A stretch of DNA of 64,000 nt, from contig NZ_ANBB01000022.1 in NCBI RefSeq assembly GCF_000341105.1, positions 1-64,000 of the forward strand, read 5' to 3'. Shown in pieces: positions 18,587 to 26,766 of this stretch (the first letter of the stretch is position 1; each line of letters starts with the position of its first letter). The DNA is from Nocardiopsis potens DSM 45234. Its GTDB lineage: Bacteria; Actinomycetota; Actinomycetes; Streptosporangiales; Streptosporangiaceae. Under the pieces are notes generated by a model. That model was given only the letters and a program-made list of their open reading frames with translations. It made no database searches and was not told the DNA's origin. The translations under genes and the position numbers were made by a program.

Positions 18587-19555
18587 GTGGACACCAGGAC
18601 CGAAACGCCGCCCGCGGGGCCGGCCGCGCCGGAGGCGCCCCGCGTGCTCCCCGAGGCCCGGTGGCGCGCCGCAGAGGAGCGGCACCGGGCGCGGGTCGAC
18701 GCCCTCACCGCCGGCCATCTGGCCCGCCGGGAGCGGGGCGAGAAGCACCCCGTCGAGGACTTCCTGTTCACCTACTACAGCCACAAGCCGGCCCAGCTCC
18801 GGCGCTGGCACCCGGGGGCCGGAGCGGTGCTGGCCGGGTGCTCCGCCGACGGGCTGCGCTGGTACCGGCCGGCGACCGAGCGGCGGGACGGCGCCGACGG
18901 CGCGGTGCTCGACACCGGGGCGTTCCTGGCGAAGAAGGCGTCCACGGTCGGCTTCGTGCTGGGGCTGCTCCGCTCGGTGCAGGGCCGCCCCGCGCACCTG
19001 GGCTGCTTCGGCCTGCACGAGTGGGCCATGGCCTACCGGGCCGGCCAGGGCGGGGTGCGGCACTCCGCGGTCCCGCTGCGGCTGGGCCCGGAGGGCACCG
19101 ACGCGGTCGTCGAGTCGCACCGCATCAGCTGCTCGCACTACGACGCGTTCCGCTTCTTCACCCCCGAGGCGCGGCCGCTCAACCGGCTCGCCCCCACCCG
19201 GGAGAGCCAGGCCGAACTCGACCAGCCCGGCTGCCTGCACGCCAACATGGACCTGTACAAGTGGGCCTACAAGCTCACCCCGCTGGCCCCGGCCGAGCTG
19301 GTCGCCGACTGCTTCGAGCTGGCCCGCGACATCCGCGAGCTGGACATGCGGGCCTCCCCCTACGACCTGTCCGGGCACGGGTACGAGCCGGTGCGGATCG
19401 AGACCGCGGAGGGCAAGGCCGCCTACATGGAGGCGCAGCGCGGCTTCGCCGACCGCGCCCGCGCGCTGCGCGGCCGGCTCATCGGGGTACTCGCCGCGGT
19501 CGAGCCGCTGCTCGACCGGGAGGCCGCCGCGCCCGGCACCGCCCGCGCGGAGTGA
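18587..19555 (+). CDS. Conserved actinobacterial protein, commonly annotated 3-methyladenine DNA glycosylase
   Basis: Soluble 322-residue protein starting at a GTG at 18587 with GAAAGG directly upstream. The N-terminal motif RGEKHPVEDFLFTYYSHKP is strongly conserved in a protein family widespread in actinobacteria. My recollection is that database entries often call it 3-methyladenine DNA glycosylase; I see no helix-hairpin-helix plus catalytic Asp pattern that would prove it. Other distinctive segments are LGCFGLHEWAM, HRISCSHYDAFRFFTP and NMDLYKWAYKLTPL. The many conserved His, Tyr and Trp residues suggest an enzyme. It lies 51 bp behind the coiled-coil gene. Treat the function as unproven. 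Confidence 0.7.
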   Translation: MDTRTETPPAGPAAPEAPRVLPEARWRAAEERHRARVDALTAGHLARRERGEKHPVEDFLFTYYSHKPAQLRRWHPGAGAVLAGCSADGLRWYRPATERRDGADGAVLDTGAFLAKKASTVGFVLGLLRSVQGRPAHLGCFGLHEWAMAYRAGQGGVRHSAVPLRLGPEGTDAVVESHRISCSHYDAFRFFTPEARPLNRLAPTRESQAELDQPGCLHANMDLYKWAYKLTPLAPAELVADCFELARDIRELDMRASPYDLSGHGYEPVRIETAEGKAAYMEAQRGFADRARALRGRLIGVLAAVEPLLDREAAAPGTARAE

Positions 19556-19728
19556 CGGCGGCCCGGGGCGCCCGGCACCGCCGCCCCTCCCCGTGATCCG
19601 CCCGGCGGCGGAAGACGGCCCGCGCGGCCACGCGGCACAGAGCCGCCCCGCACCCCGGCGGGCCGCATGCGCGAGGCGGCGCGGCCGGAGCGAACACCGC
19701 GCGGTCCGCCCCGCGCGGGGCGCGCCGG

Positions 19729-20403
19729 TCAGCGGGGCGCGCCGTCCCGTCCGCCGGCGCCGGCCCGGACCAGGCCGGAGTCGTAGGCCGCGATGACCGC
19801 CTGGGTGCGGTCCCGGACGCCGAGCTTGGCCAGGATGTTGGAGACGTGCGTCTTCACGGTCTCCACGCCGACGAACGCCTCGGCCGCGATCTCGGCGTTG
19901 GACAGCCCGCGGGCCATCCGCATCAGCGTGTCGGCCTCCCGCTCGGTGAGCGAGGCGACCGCCCGGGCCGCCGGGCCCCCGCCGGCGGCGTGCGCGGCCG
20001 CCAGCGAGCGGATCGCGGCGGGGAAGAGCAGCGAGTCCCCGGAGTGCACCAGGCGGACCGCGGCCAGGATGTCCTCCGGGCGGCTCCGCTTGAGCAGGAA
20101 GCCCGAGGCCCCGGCGCGCAGCGCGCCGTAGACGTAGTCGTCGTTCTCGAAGGTGGTGACGACGATGACCTTGGGCGGGCGGTCCCGGCCGGAGGTGAGC
20201 GCCGCGGTGGCCTGGATGCCGTCCAGGCGGGGCATCCGGACGTCCATCAGCACCACGTCGGGGGCGGTGCGCCGGACCAGGTCGGCGACGGCCGCGCCGT
20301 CGTCGGCCTCCCCGGCGACCTCCATGTCCTCCTCGGCGCGGATCAGGGCCGCCAGCCCGGCGCGGATCAGCGCCTCGTCGTCCACCAGCGCCACCTTGAT
20401 CAT
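19729..20403 (-). CDS. NarL/FixJ-type response regulator
   Basis: 224-residue DNA-binding regulator. The receiver domain at residues 1-120 has the acidic pair DDE near the start, the phospho-acceptor Asp in VVLMDVRMPRLDG, the conserved Thr in VVTTFEND and Lys in FLLKRSRPED. The LuxR-type helix-turn-helix at about 150-210 shows LTEREADTLMRMARGLSNAE and VKTHVSNILAKL. Its ATG overlaps the kinase stop by 4 nt (ATGA), so the pair is translationally coupled. The target genes are not indicated by the sequence. Confidence 0.95.
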   Translation of the reverse strand: MIKVALVDDEALIRAGLAALIRAEEDMEVAGEADDGAAVADLVRRTAPDVVLMDVRMPRLDGIQATAALTSGRDRPPKVIVVTTFENDDYVYGALRAGASGFLLKRSRPEDILAAVRLVHSGDSLLFPAAIRSLAAAHAAGGGPAARAVASLTEREADTLMRMARGLSNAEIAAEAFVGVETVKTHVSNILAKLGVRDRTQAVIAAYDSGLVRAGAGGRDGAPR

Positions 20404-21677
20404 CGCTCTCCCTTCCCGGGGATCTCCGCTTCCAGCAGCCATGTTCCGCCGTCCGCGCCGTAGCGCAGCTCCCCGCCGAGGAGCCGGACCCGCTCCGCCA
20501 TGCCGAGCAGGCCCCGGCCGCCGCGCCGCCGCGCCGGCCGCCGCCCCGGGGGCACCGGGTTGGCGACCGACACCCGCACCGAACCGCCGTCCGCCGACAC
20601 CCGGACCCGCACCCCGCCGCCCCGGGCGCCGTGCCGCAGCGCGTTGGTCACGCCCTCCTGGCAGATCCGGTACAGCTCGCGGGAGATCACCGGCGGGACA
20701 TCGCCGATCGGTCCCTCTGCGGCGCAGTCCAGGTCGGTCCCCGCCGCCCGGGCCGCCTCGGCCAGGTGCGGCAGGTCGGCCAGGGTGCGCCGCGGGGCCC
20801 GGTCGCGCTGCTCCTCGCGGAGCAGGCCCAGCACGTGGTCGAGTTCGGCGGTGGCGGTGCGGGCCTGCTCGGCGATGGCGTCCAGGGCGGTGCGGGCGAA
20901 CTCCGGGTCCCGGTCCAGCACCCGCGCCGCCGCCCCCGCCTGCAGGGTGACCACCGACAGCGCATGGCCGATGGAGTCGTGCAGCTCGGCGGCGAGCCGG
21001 TTCCGCTCGGACAGGTCGTCGGCGCGGCTCTGCAGCGCCGCCAGCCGGTCGGCCGCCGAGGCGCCGAGGAACCGCGGCGCCGCCCGCGCGGCCGCCGCGC
21101 CGATCAGCGCGGCCCCGTAGATCAGCGCCAGCACCAGCGCGGCGCCCAGGAACGGGTCGGCCCAGCGGGTGCCGAGCAGCGAACCGGTGCCGTTCGGCAG
21201 CGCGACGAGCCGGCCGGCGGAGAGGCCGGGGTCGCGCACGATCGGGCTGAGCGCGAGCGAGGCGGCGTCGGTGAGCAGCACCATCGTGGCCAGCGCGGCC
21301 GCCATCCCGATCAGGAAGTGCAGGGCCAGCCAGCAGGCGGCGCGGACCCGGGCGGACCGGCCGGCCGACGGCGCCGGCGGCTCCTCGGCGAGCGGGCCGC
21401 CGACCAGGTGCCGGGTGAGCTGCACCTGCTGCCGGCGCACCCCGGGCAGCAGCCCGGTCGCCCCGCCGAGGACCGCGGCGATCACGCAGCCCAGCAGCAG
21501 CTGCCAGGTCGGCGGGCCCTGCCCCGGGGAGAGGTCCCACGGGGTGATCAGCGAGATCAGCACCAGCACCGCGATGAGGAACGGGGTGAACAGCACGCCG
21601 CCCAGGACGATGTAGACCCAGCGGGTGTAGGTCTCCGCGCTGATCAGCGGGGCGGCGGCGAACCGGAGGATCCTCAC
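20400..21677 (-). CDS. Membrane sensor histidine kinase (HisKA_3/NarL-partner type)
   Basis: The likely 425-residue protein starts at the GTG at 21677; the frame extends upstream only as shadow sequence. The N-terminal half has about four hydrophobic helices (for example VYIVLGGVLFTPFLIAVLVL and ALVLALIYGAALIGAAA) and little extracellular domain. The dimerisation and phospho-acceptor motif is ELHDSIGHALSVV. The ATPase part has CQEGVTNALRHG (N box) and GRGLLGMAERV (G box). It overlaps the response-regulator start by 4 nt. Divergent from it lies a zinc-ribbon membrane protein, which could be a target. The ribosome site is weak, so the start is uncertain. Confidence 0.9.
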   Translation of the reverse strand: MRILRFAAAPLISAETYTRWVYIVLGGVLFTPFLIAVLVLISLITPWDLSPGQGPPTWQLLLGCVIAAVLGGATGLLPGVRRQQVQLTRHLVGGPLAEEPPAPSAGRSARVRAACWLALHFLIGMAAALATMVLLTDAASLALSPIVRDPGLSAGRLVALPNGTGSLLGTRWADPFLGAALVLALIYGAALIGAAAARAAPRFLGASAADRLAALQSRADDLSERNRLAAELHDSIGHALSVVTLQAGAAARVLDRDPEFARTALDAIAEQARTATAELDHVLGLLREEQRDRAPRRTLADLPHLAEAARAAGTDLDCAAEGPIGDVPPVISRELYRICQEGVTNALRHGARGGGVRVRVSADGGSVRVSVANPVPPGRRPARRRGGRGLLGMAERVRLLGGELRYGADGGTWLLEAEIPGKGER

Positions 21678-21839
21678 CCCTGGATCTTGGCACGCCCGCC
21701 CCGGCCCGCGCGTCCCTCCGGCGGGGGAGGAGGACCGCCCCTCGCCGGGGAGGAGGTTCACCTCGCGCCGGGAGGCGGCGCGACGCGCTGGAGGCGACCG
21801 TGGAGCCATCGGCAGACGGCACGGCGGCAGGAGGCCTCC

Positions 21840-23009
21840 ATGAGTTCGCACACCACCGGTTCCGGGCGCGGCGGGCCCGCCCCCGCGGACCCCGCCCCGG
21901 AGCGCGCCCCCGCCGCCGGCGGGCACCGGCGGTACTGGGCCCCGCTCGCACTGGCCTGGTCGGCCGGGGCGGTGCTGCTCGCGCTGTGCTGGGCGGCGGG
22001 GCTGCTCCCGCACCCGTTCGGCGACCGGGGCGCGGTCGGCATCGGCGCGGTGCTGAACGCCTTCGACCCGCTGGTCGGAACGTCGTTCACGCTGGTCCTC
22101 GGGGCGATCGGGGTGGTCTTCGCGGCGGCGCTGGCGCGGTCCCGGAACCGGGCGGCGCTGCGCGCCGGGGCGGCGGTGGGGTGGCTGACCACCGGCGTGA
22201 TCGTGCTGGTCCCGCTGCACGGGGCGCTGCTGACCCTGTTCGGCTACCTGCCGGTGGTGGTGTTCGCCGGCTGGACGCTGCCCGGGCTGCCGTCCCGGTA
22301 CGTCGAGGTGGTCTCCGAGCCCGGCTCGCTGTTCCTGCTGTACTGCCTGGCCGGCGCGGTGCTGTGGGGGATGGCGGCGCAGACCGGCGCCCGCGCCCAG
22401 CGCGGCGCCTGCCCGCGGTGCGGCCGGCCGCACGGCTGGACCGGGGCGGACGAGCGGCGCTGCCGGACCGCGGCGCTGCGCACCGGGCGGATCGCGGTCG
22501 CGGCGGGCGTCGCCGCCGCACTGGCCTACCCGGCCATCCGGATCCCGTGGATCTTCGGCCACTACCCCGGGTTCTCCGCCGCGGAGGGCGCCGCGTTCCG
22601 GGAGAGCGGGATGGCGATCGTCGGCATCGGCCTCGGGCTGGCCGGGCTGGGCGGCGCGGTCCTCATGCTCGGCCTGGTGCAGCGCTGGGGCGTCCGGTTC
22701 CCGTTCTGGATGGCCGGCCTGGCCGGACGGCGGGTCCCGGTCCCGCTGGCGGTGGTGCCCGCGGGCATCGTCACCCTGGCGCTGCTCGCGATGGGCAAGG
22801 GAATCCTGGTGGGCTGGCTGGACGAGACCCTGGGCGGGGGCTCGGTGAGCCTGGCCTCCGCCCCGGGAGGGCACGGGCTGCTGTTCCTGGTGGCCTTCCC
22901 GGTCTGGGGCGTCGCGCTCGCGGTCGGCACCGCCGCCTACGCGCTGCGCCGCCGCGCCGAATGCGGCGCCTGCGGCCGCGGGCTGCCCGAGCCGGACGGG
23001 GTGCGCTGA
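21840..23009 (+). CDS. Polytopic membrane protein with two zinc-ribbon-like motifs
   Basis: I do not recognise the family. The 389-residue protein starts at 21840 with GGAGG 6 nt upstream. About eight hydrophobic segments are visible. A cytoplasmic-looking loop in the middle carries CPRCGRPHGW, and the C-terminus carries CGACGRGLPEP; together these four cysteines could bind zinc. The gene is divergent from the two-component pair (163 bp between starts), suggesting shared regulation. The following hairpin is shared with the convergent beta-lactamase-like gene. No enzymatic motif is visible. Confidence 0.75.
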   Translation: MSSHTTGSGRGGPAPADPAPERAPAAGGHRRYWAPLALAWSAGAVLLALCWAAGLLPHPFGDRGAVGIGAVLNAFDPLVGTSFTLVLGAIGVVFAAALARSRNRAALRAGAAVGWLTTGVIVLVPLHGALLTLFGYLPVVVFAGWTLPGLPSRYVEVVSEPGSLFLLYCLAGAVLWGMAAQTGARAQRGACPRCGRPHGWTGADERRCRTAALRTGRIAVAAGVAAALAYPAIRIPWIFGHYPGFSAAEGAAFRESGMAIVGIGLGLAGLGGAVLMLGLVQRWGVRFPFWMAGLAGRRVPVPLAVVPAGIVTLALLAMGKGILVGWLDETLGGGSVSLASAPGGHGLLFLVAFPVWGVALAVGTAAYALRRRAECGACGRGLPEPDGVR

Positions 23010-23042
23010 GCACCCCGGCGGCGGGCCCGCACGGGCCCGCAC

Positions 23043-23074
23043 GAGGGGGCCGCCTCCGCCGGGGCGGCCCCCTC
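23043..23074. terminator. Bidirectional hairpin between convergent genes
   Basis: 12-bp perfect stem (23043-23054 with 23063-23074) with an 8-nt loop between the zinc-ribbon membrane protein and the serine hydrolase. On the + strand the right arm ends in a C/T-rich tract. Confidence 0.75.
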
Positions 23075-23093
23075 CCCCGTCCCCGCCCCGGGG

Positions 23094-24728
23094 TCACAGG
23101 GAGGTGGAGACCGCCCAGCCCGCCACCCCGATGAGCAGCAGCGACACCAGCACCGACAGGGCGAAGAAGGGGTAGTGCAGCCACGGCCACCGGGCGTTGT
23201 TCCAGACCGTCCGGTTCCACTGGGAGGCCGCGGCGACCGCGGAGGCGGCGACCGCGCCGAGGCCCGCCGCCCACAGCGCCGGCGGGGTCACCGCCCAGGA
23301 GCCGAGCGGCAGCGCCAGCGCCAGCACGGCCACCGCCCCCAGCGGCATGGACACGATCCGCATCCGGTCCATCCGCCGCTGCCCGACCAGGGTCCGCCGC
23401 CGCACCGCGAACGCCCCGGCGAGCAGCACCGGGAGCAGCACCAGCGGCAGCGTCAGGCCCAGCGACAGCGCCGGCGGCCGCAGATCCTCCAGCGCGGCCG
23501 CGCCCATCACGTCCTCGCCGGCGAGCAGCTCCTGCCCGAACACCGCGGGCAGCGGGACCAGGCCGGTGTTGGTGAACGCGGCGACCGCGCGGCCGGACTC
23601 CCGGTCCACGGCGAGGAAGGCGGCGGTCCCGTAGGTGCCGCCGTCGTGGACGTGGAGCACGGTGCCGTCCTCCGCGGTCAGCTCGATCCAGCCGAGCCCC
23701 TGCCGCCCGGCGTCGCCGAGGCCGCTCTCGGCGCGCGGCTCCAGCGCGCCCATCCCCGGCGCGGAGCCGTCGGCCACCGCGCCCGCGAAGCGCCCCAGGT
23801 CCGCCAGGGTGGTCCAGGTGCCGACGCCGGCCGGGGCGTAGACGGTCGACTCCCAGGGCTCGGCCCGGGCGCCCGGCTCCTTGTGCGGCAGGGCCGCCCC
23901 TTCCGGCACCTCCTGGAAGTCGGCGCCGAGCACCCCGGTGGCGTCCATGCCGAGCGGCTCGAAGACCCGCTCCCGGACCAGCTCGGGGTAGCCGGTCCCG
24001 GCCTCGCGCGCCAGCGCCTCCCCGAGCACGGCGTAGCCGAAGTTGGAGTAGGCCCACTCGCCGCGCCCGGACGGCTCGACGCCGGCCAGCGCGGTCTCCA
24101 CCGGGGGAAGCCCGGCGTAGACGTTGTCCATCGCGACCGAGGAGAGCGCCTGCCGCCCCGGGGAGGACCCGACCAGCGGCGGCAGCCCGGCGTGGTGGAC
24201 GGCCAGCTCCTCCAGGGTGATCGAGGCCGTCTCCGCGGAGGCGAAGTCGACGTCGGCGAAGACCTCGCCGAGCGTCCGGTCCAGGGAGGTCTCGCCGTCC
24301 TCCGCCATATCGGCCAGGGTCATCGCGGTGAAGACCTTCCACACCGACCCGGTCTCGAACGGCGTCTCCGCCCCGATCGGCGCCGCGCCGTCCGCCGTAC
24401 CGCCGAACGCCTCGGCGGTCCCGCCTCCGTCCACCAGCACCGCGCCGAAGCCCTGGTAGGCCCCTGCCGAGTCGCCGACCGCCCGCTCCGCGGCGGCGAC
24501 GAGCTCCGGGGCCCCTTCGACCCGCAGCTCCGGCGCGCCCTTGAAGGGCATCAGCGCATACCCCGCGGCCGCGACCACCGCCCCGGCGAGCAGCGCCGCG
24601 CCCCACACCCGCCCGGACGCCCGCGGCGGGACCGGCGCCCGCCCGCCGCCGGCCGCTCCCCGCGGCGGAGTCCCCCCGCCCCCGCCCGGAGGCGCCTCCC
24701 GGACCTGCACACTCTCTGCCGCATCCAT
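23094..24728 (-). CDS. Beta-lactamase-related serine hydrolase with membrane C-terminus
   Basis: 544-residue class C beta-lactamase-fold protein (serine beta-lactamase-like, Pfam Beta-lactamase). Residues 1-40 are Pro/Gly-rich and cytoplasmic, followed by one transmembrane helix (about 42-60). The extracytoplasmic catalytic domain has SxxK in GSVWKVFTAM, YxN in YSNFGYAVLGE and HDGGTYG as the third motif. The last 140 residues hold four or more hydrophobic helices (for example LGLTLPLVLLPVLLAGAF). The architecture matches FmtA/EstB-like peptidases or esterases rather than true antibiotic-resistance enzymes. Substrate unknown. Confidence 0.88.
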   Translation of the reverse strand: MDAAESVQVREAPPGGGGGTPPRGAAGGGRAPVPPRASGRVWGAALLAGAVVAAAGYALMPFKGAPELRVEGAPELVAAAERAVGDSAGAYQGFGAVLVDGGGTAEAFGGTADGAAPIGAETPFETGSVWKVFTAMTLADMAEDGETSLDRTLGEVFADVDFASAETASITLEELAVHHAGLPPLVGSSPGRQALSSVAMDNVYAGLPPVETALAGVEPSGRGEWAYSNFGYAVLGEALAREAGTGYPELVRERVFEPLGMDATGVLGADFQEVPEGAALPHKEPGARAEPWESTVYAPAGVGTWTTLADLGRFAGAVADGSAPGMGALEPRAESGLGDAGRQGLGWIELTAEDGTVLHVHDGGTYGTAAFLAVDRESGRAVAAFTNTGLVPLPAVFGQELLAGEDVMGAAALEDLRPPALSLGLTLPLVLLPVLLAGAFAVRRRTLVGQRRMDRMRIVSMPLGAVAVLALALPLGSWAVTPPALWAAGLGAVAASAVAAASQWNRTVWNNARWPWLHYPFFALSVLVSLLLIGVAGWAVSTSL

Positions 24729-24829
24729 GCCCCCACCCTCCCGGCCCGCCGCAGGCGGGGGTAGACGGCGCTGTCACCGATCCCCGGTGACAGTTGTCAG
24801 TACGCGGACGGTGAGGATCGCACCCTCGC

Positions 24830-24835
24830 TAGAAT
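24830..24835 (+). promoter_or_regulatory. Candidate -10 box for a leaderless transcript
   Basis: TAGAAT ends 8 nt before the ATG at 24844, which has no Shine-Dalgarno sequence. This spacing would put transcription start at or next to the start codon. No clear -35 was seen. Confidence 0.4.
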
Positions 24836-24843
24836 CGGCCCCC

Positions 24844-26661
24844 ATGCGGCGATTCGCACCGAGTTCCCCCGTTTCCGAGACGGCGCCTCGCCGCTCCGCT
24901 AGCATCGATGGTGTAGATAGTGGTGGAGCCCAGGAGCCCAGGAGCCCAGGAGCCCAGGAGCCCAGGAGCCCAGGAGCCCAGGAGCCCGTCTCCCTCTGGG
25001 CGCGCCCGCTTCCCGAGATCCGGCGCTGGACCACGTTCCGCGGCCCGATCGTCCTCGCGGTGGCGCGCACCCTGACCTCCGCCATCCGGCTGCTCGACGC
25101 GCTGACCGTCGCCTTCCGCGGCGACCAGCACCGCCTCCAGGTCCTCTTCACCTTCGACGGCGGATCCGCGTTCAGCACCCGCACCATGGAGATGCTGGAG
25201 GCGCTCGGCGGCACCGTCGTGCCCTGGGACGAGGCGCCACTGGTGCCCGCCTCGCTCACCGTCACCGCCAGTGAGAACGTCGACCTGGAGCGCCTGTCCG
25301 CGCCGGTGGTCGTCCTGCCGCACGGCATCGGCTTCCAGAAGTGGGTCCCCGACTCCGAGAGCGGCGACCGGCGGCTGTCCGGGGTGGTCCGCAAGGAGTT
25401 CGCGGACCGGCCGGGCATCGTGACCGTGGTGTCGCATCCGGCCCAGCGCGAGCAGCTGCGGAGCGTGCACGCCGGGCTCGCGGACGCCGCCGAGGTGACC
25501 GGCGACCACGTGCACGACCGGATCCGGGCCGGCCTCCGCCACCGCGCCCGCTACCGGGCGCACCTCGGCGTTCCGCGGCGCGCCCGGTTGGCCGTGCTCT
25601 CCTCCACCTGGGGCGGGCAGGGGCTGCTCGGCTCCCGGCCCGACCTGCCGGAGCGGCTCCTCGCCGGGCTCCCCTACGACGAGTACCGGGTCGCCGCCGT
25701 GCTGCACCCCAACATCGGCACCGCGCACGGCCCCTGGGCGGTGCGCCAGGCGCTGGCCCGCGCCGTCGACGCCGGCCTGCTCGTCCTGCCGCCCGAAGAG
25801 GGGTGGGAGGCGGCGCTGGCGGCGGCCGACGTCGTGGTGGGCGACCATGGCTCGGTCACGCTGTACGCCGCCGCGGCCGACCGCCCGGTGCTGCTCGGCG
25901 CGTTCGGCGAGGAGTCGGTGCCGGGGACCGCGGCGGCCCTCCTGGCCGCCTCCGCGGACCGGCTCGACCCGGCGGCGGACCTCCGGAAGCAGCTCGACGC
26001 CGCCGTGGACGGCCACGTCCCGGGGCGCCACGCCGAGGCCGCCGGGCACGCGTTCGCCCACCCGGGTGAGGGCGCCGAGCGCCTGCGGCGGCTGCTCTAT
26101 CGCCTCATCGGCCTCACCCCGCCGCCCGGCCCGCAGGGGCCGCTGCGGACCTCCCCGCCGCCGGAACCGGAGAGCAGGCCGGTGACCTCGTTCGAGGTGT
26201 TCGGCCGCCTCTCCGAGGACGGCCGCACGGTCACCGCGGAGCGCTTCCCGGCCGCGGTCCGCCGCCCCGCCGACTCCCCCGGCGCCGTCCGGCACCTGGC
26301 CGCCTGGGACACCGAGCCGGACGCCGCCCTCGCCCGCTCCGCCTCGGTGGTGCTGCGGTCCCCGGCGCCCGCCGCCGACGACCGGACCGGCTCGGAGTGG
26401 GCCGCCGACGCCTTGGCCCACCACCCCGGCGCGCTCTTCGCCGCCGCCCCGGAGCCGGACGGCTGCGCCGCCCGCCTGCGCGACGGCCGGACCGTCGCGG
26501 TCCGCGTCCTCCCCGACCCCGGCGGCCCCCGCGCACCGGGCCTCTGCCCGGCCTCGGCGCTGGTCTACACCCTGCTCAGAACCGGCGCCCCGGTCCAGGG
26601 CGAGTACCTGCTGAAGGTCGGCCCCGACCAGTGGCGGTGCGAGGTGCACACGGCGCCCTGA
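24844..26661 (+). CDS. CDP-glycerol glycerophosphotransferase-like protein with repeat-bearing N-terminus
   Basis: From the ATG at 24844 the protein has about 605 residues. Residues 28-48 are encoded by an 8-bp tandem repeat. The body has a GT-B-like layout. The first half contains VLFTFDGGSAFS and VLPHGIGFQKW. The second half contains VLSSTWGGQGLLG, a VLHPNIGTAHGPW segment and DVVVGDHGSVTLYAAAADRPV, close to the D-x-x-I-T-D-Y-S-S region of CDP-glycerol:poly(glycerophosphate) glycerophosphotransferases. These enzymes build teichoic-acid-like polymers, so a role in a cell-surface polymer is plausible but unproven. A C-terminal 130-residue extension is not recognised. The start is uncertain because no ribosome site is present; conserved-looking sequence begins right after the repeat (PLPEIRRW). 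Confidence 0.72.
   Translation: MRRFAPSSPVSETAPRRSASIDGVDSGGAQEPRSPGAQEPRSPGAQEPVSLWARPLPEIRRWTTFRGPIVLAVARTLTSAIRLLDALTVAFRGDQHRLQVLFTFDGGSAFSTRTMEMLEALGGTVVPWDEAPLVPASLTVTASENVDLERLSAPVVVLPHGIGFQKWVPDSESGDRRLSGVVRKEFADRPGIVTVVSHPAQREQLRSVHAGLADAAEVTGDHVHDRIRAGLRHRARYRAHLGVPRRARLAVLSSTWGGQGLLGSRPDLPERLLAGLPYDEYRVAAVLHPNIGTAHGPWAVRQALARAVDAGLLVLPPEEGWEAALAAADVVVGDHGSVTLYAAAADRPVLLGAFGEESVPGTAAALLAASADRLDPAADLRKQLDAAVDGHVPGRHAEAAGHAFAHPGEGAERLRRLLYRLIGLTPPPGPQGPLRTSPPPEPESRPVTSFEVFGRLSEDGRTVTAERFPAAVRRPADSPGAVRHLAAWDTEPDAALARSASVVLRSPAPAADDRTGSEWAADALAHHPGALFAAAPEPDGCAARLRDGRTVAVRVLPDPGGPRAPGLCPASALVYTLLRTGAPVQGEYLLKVGPDQWRCEVHTAP
24925..24987 (+). repeat. 8-bp tandem repeat (GGAGCCCA, 7.9 copies) inside a coding region
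   Basis: Seven perfect copies of GGAGCCCA and a 7-bp partial copy lie between codons 28 and 48 of the gene starting at 24844. As 8 is not divisible by 3, gain or loss of one unit changes the reading frame. Three units (24 bp) encode the octapeptide AQEPRSPG. The array is perfect, which suggests recent expansion or active slippage. Confidence 0.95.
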
Positions 26662-26691
26662 TCCTCCACCCCGACAGAGGTGGACGTCTCT

Positions 26692-26757
26692 GCGATGATC
26701 TTGACGTTCCGGCCCTATCAGAGCGCTCTGATAGGGCCGGAACGTCAAGATCATCGC
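26692..26757. repeat. 66-bp perfect palindrome, copy 1 of a dispersed family
   Basis: Perfect palindrome with 33-bp arms and no loop, centred on AGCGCT at 26724/26725. Each arm begins GCGATGATCTTGACGTT. It lies between the convergent genes ending at 26661 (+) and 26767 (-). The terminal motif recurs at 36096 and 41084. It probably acts as a bidirectional terminator; see the findings. Confidence 0.95.
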
Positions 26758-26766
26758 GATCCCGGG

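Noticed and set aside
18587-19555. Confident call as alkylation-repair glycosylase
   Set aside because: The family name is from common annotation only; no glycosylase active-site pattern is visible, so the function is left open.
24925-24987. Possible CRISPR-like array
   Set aside because: The unit is 8 bp with no spacers; it is a simple tandem repeat.
26692-26757. Insertion-sequence terminal repeats
   Set aside because: The palindrome has no internal sequence or transposase and no target-site duplication.
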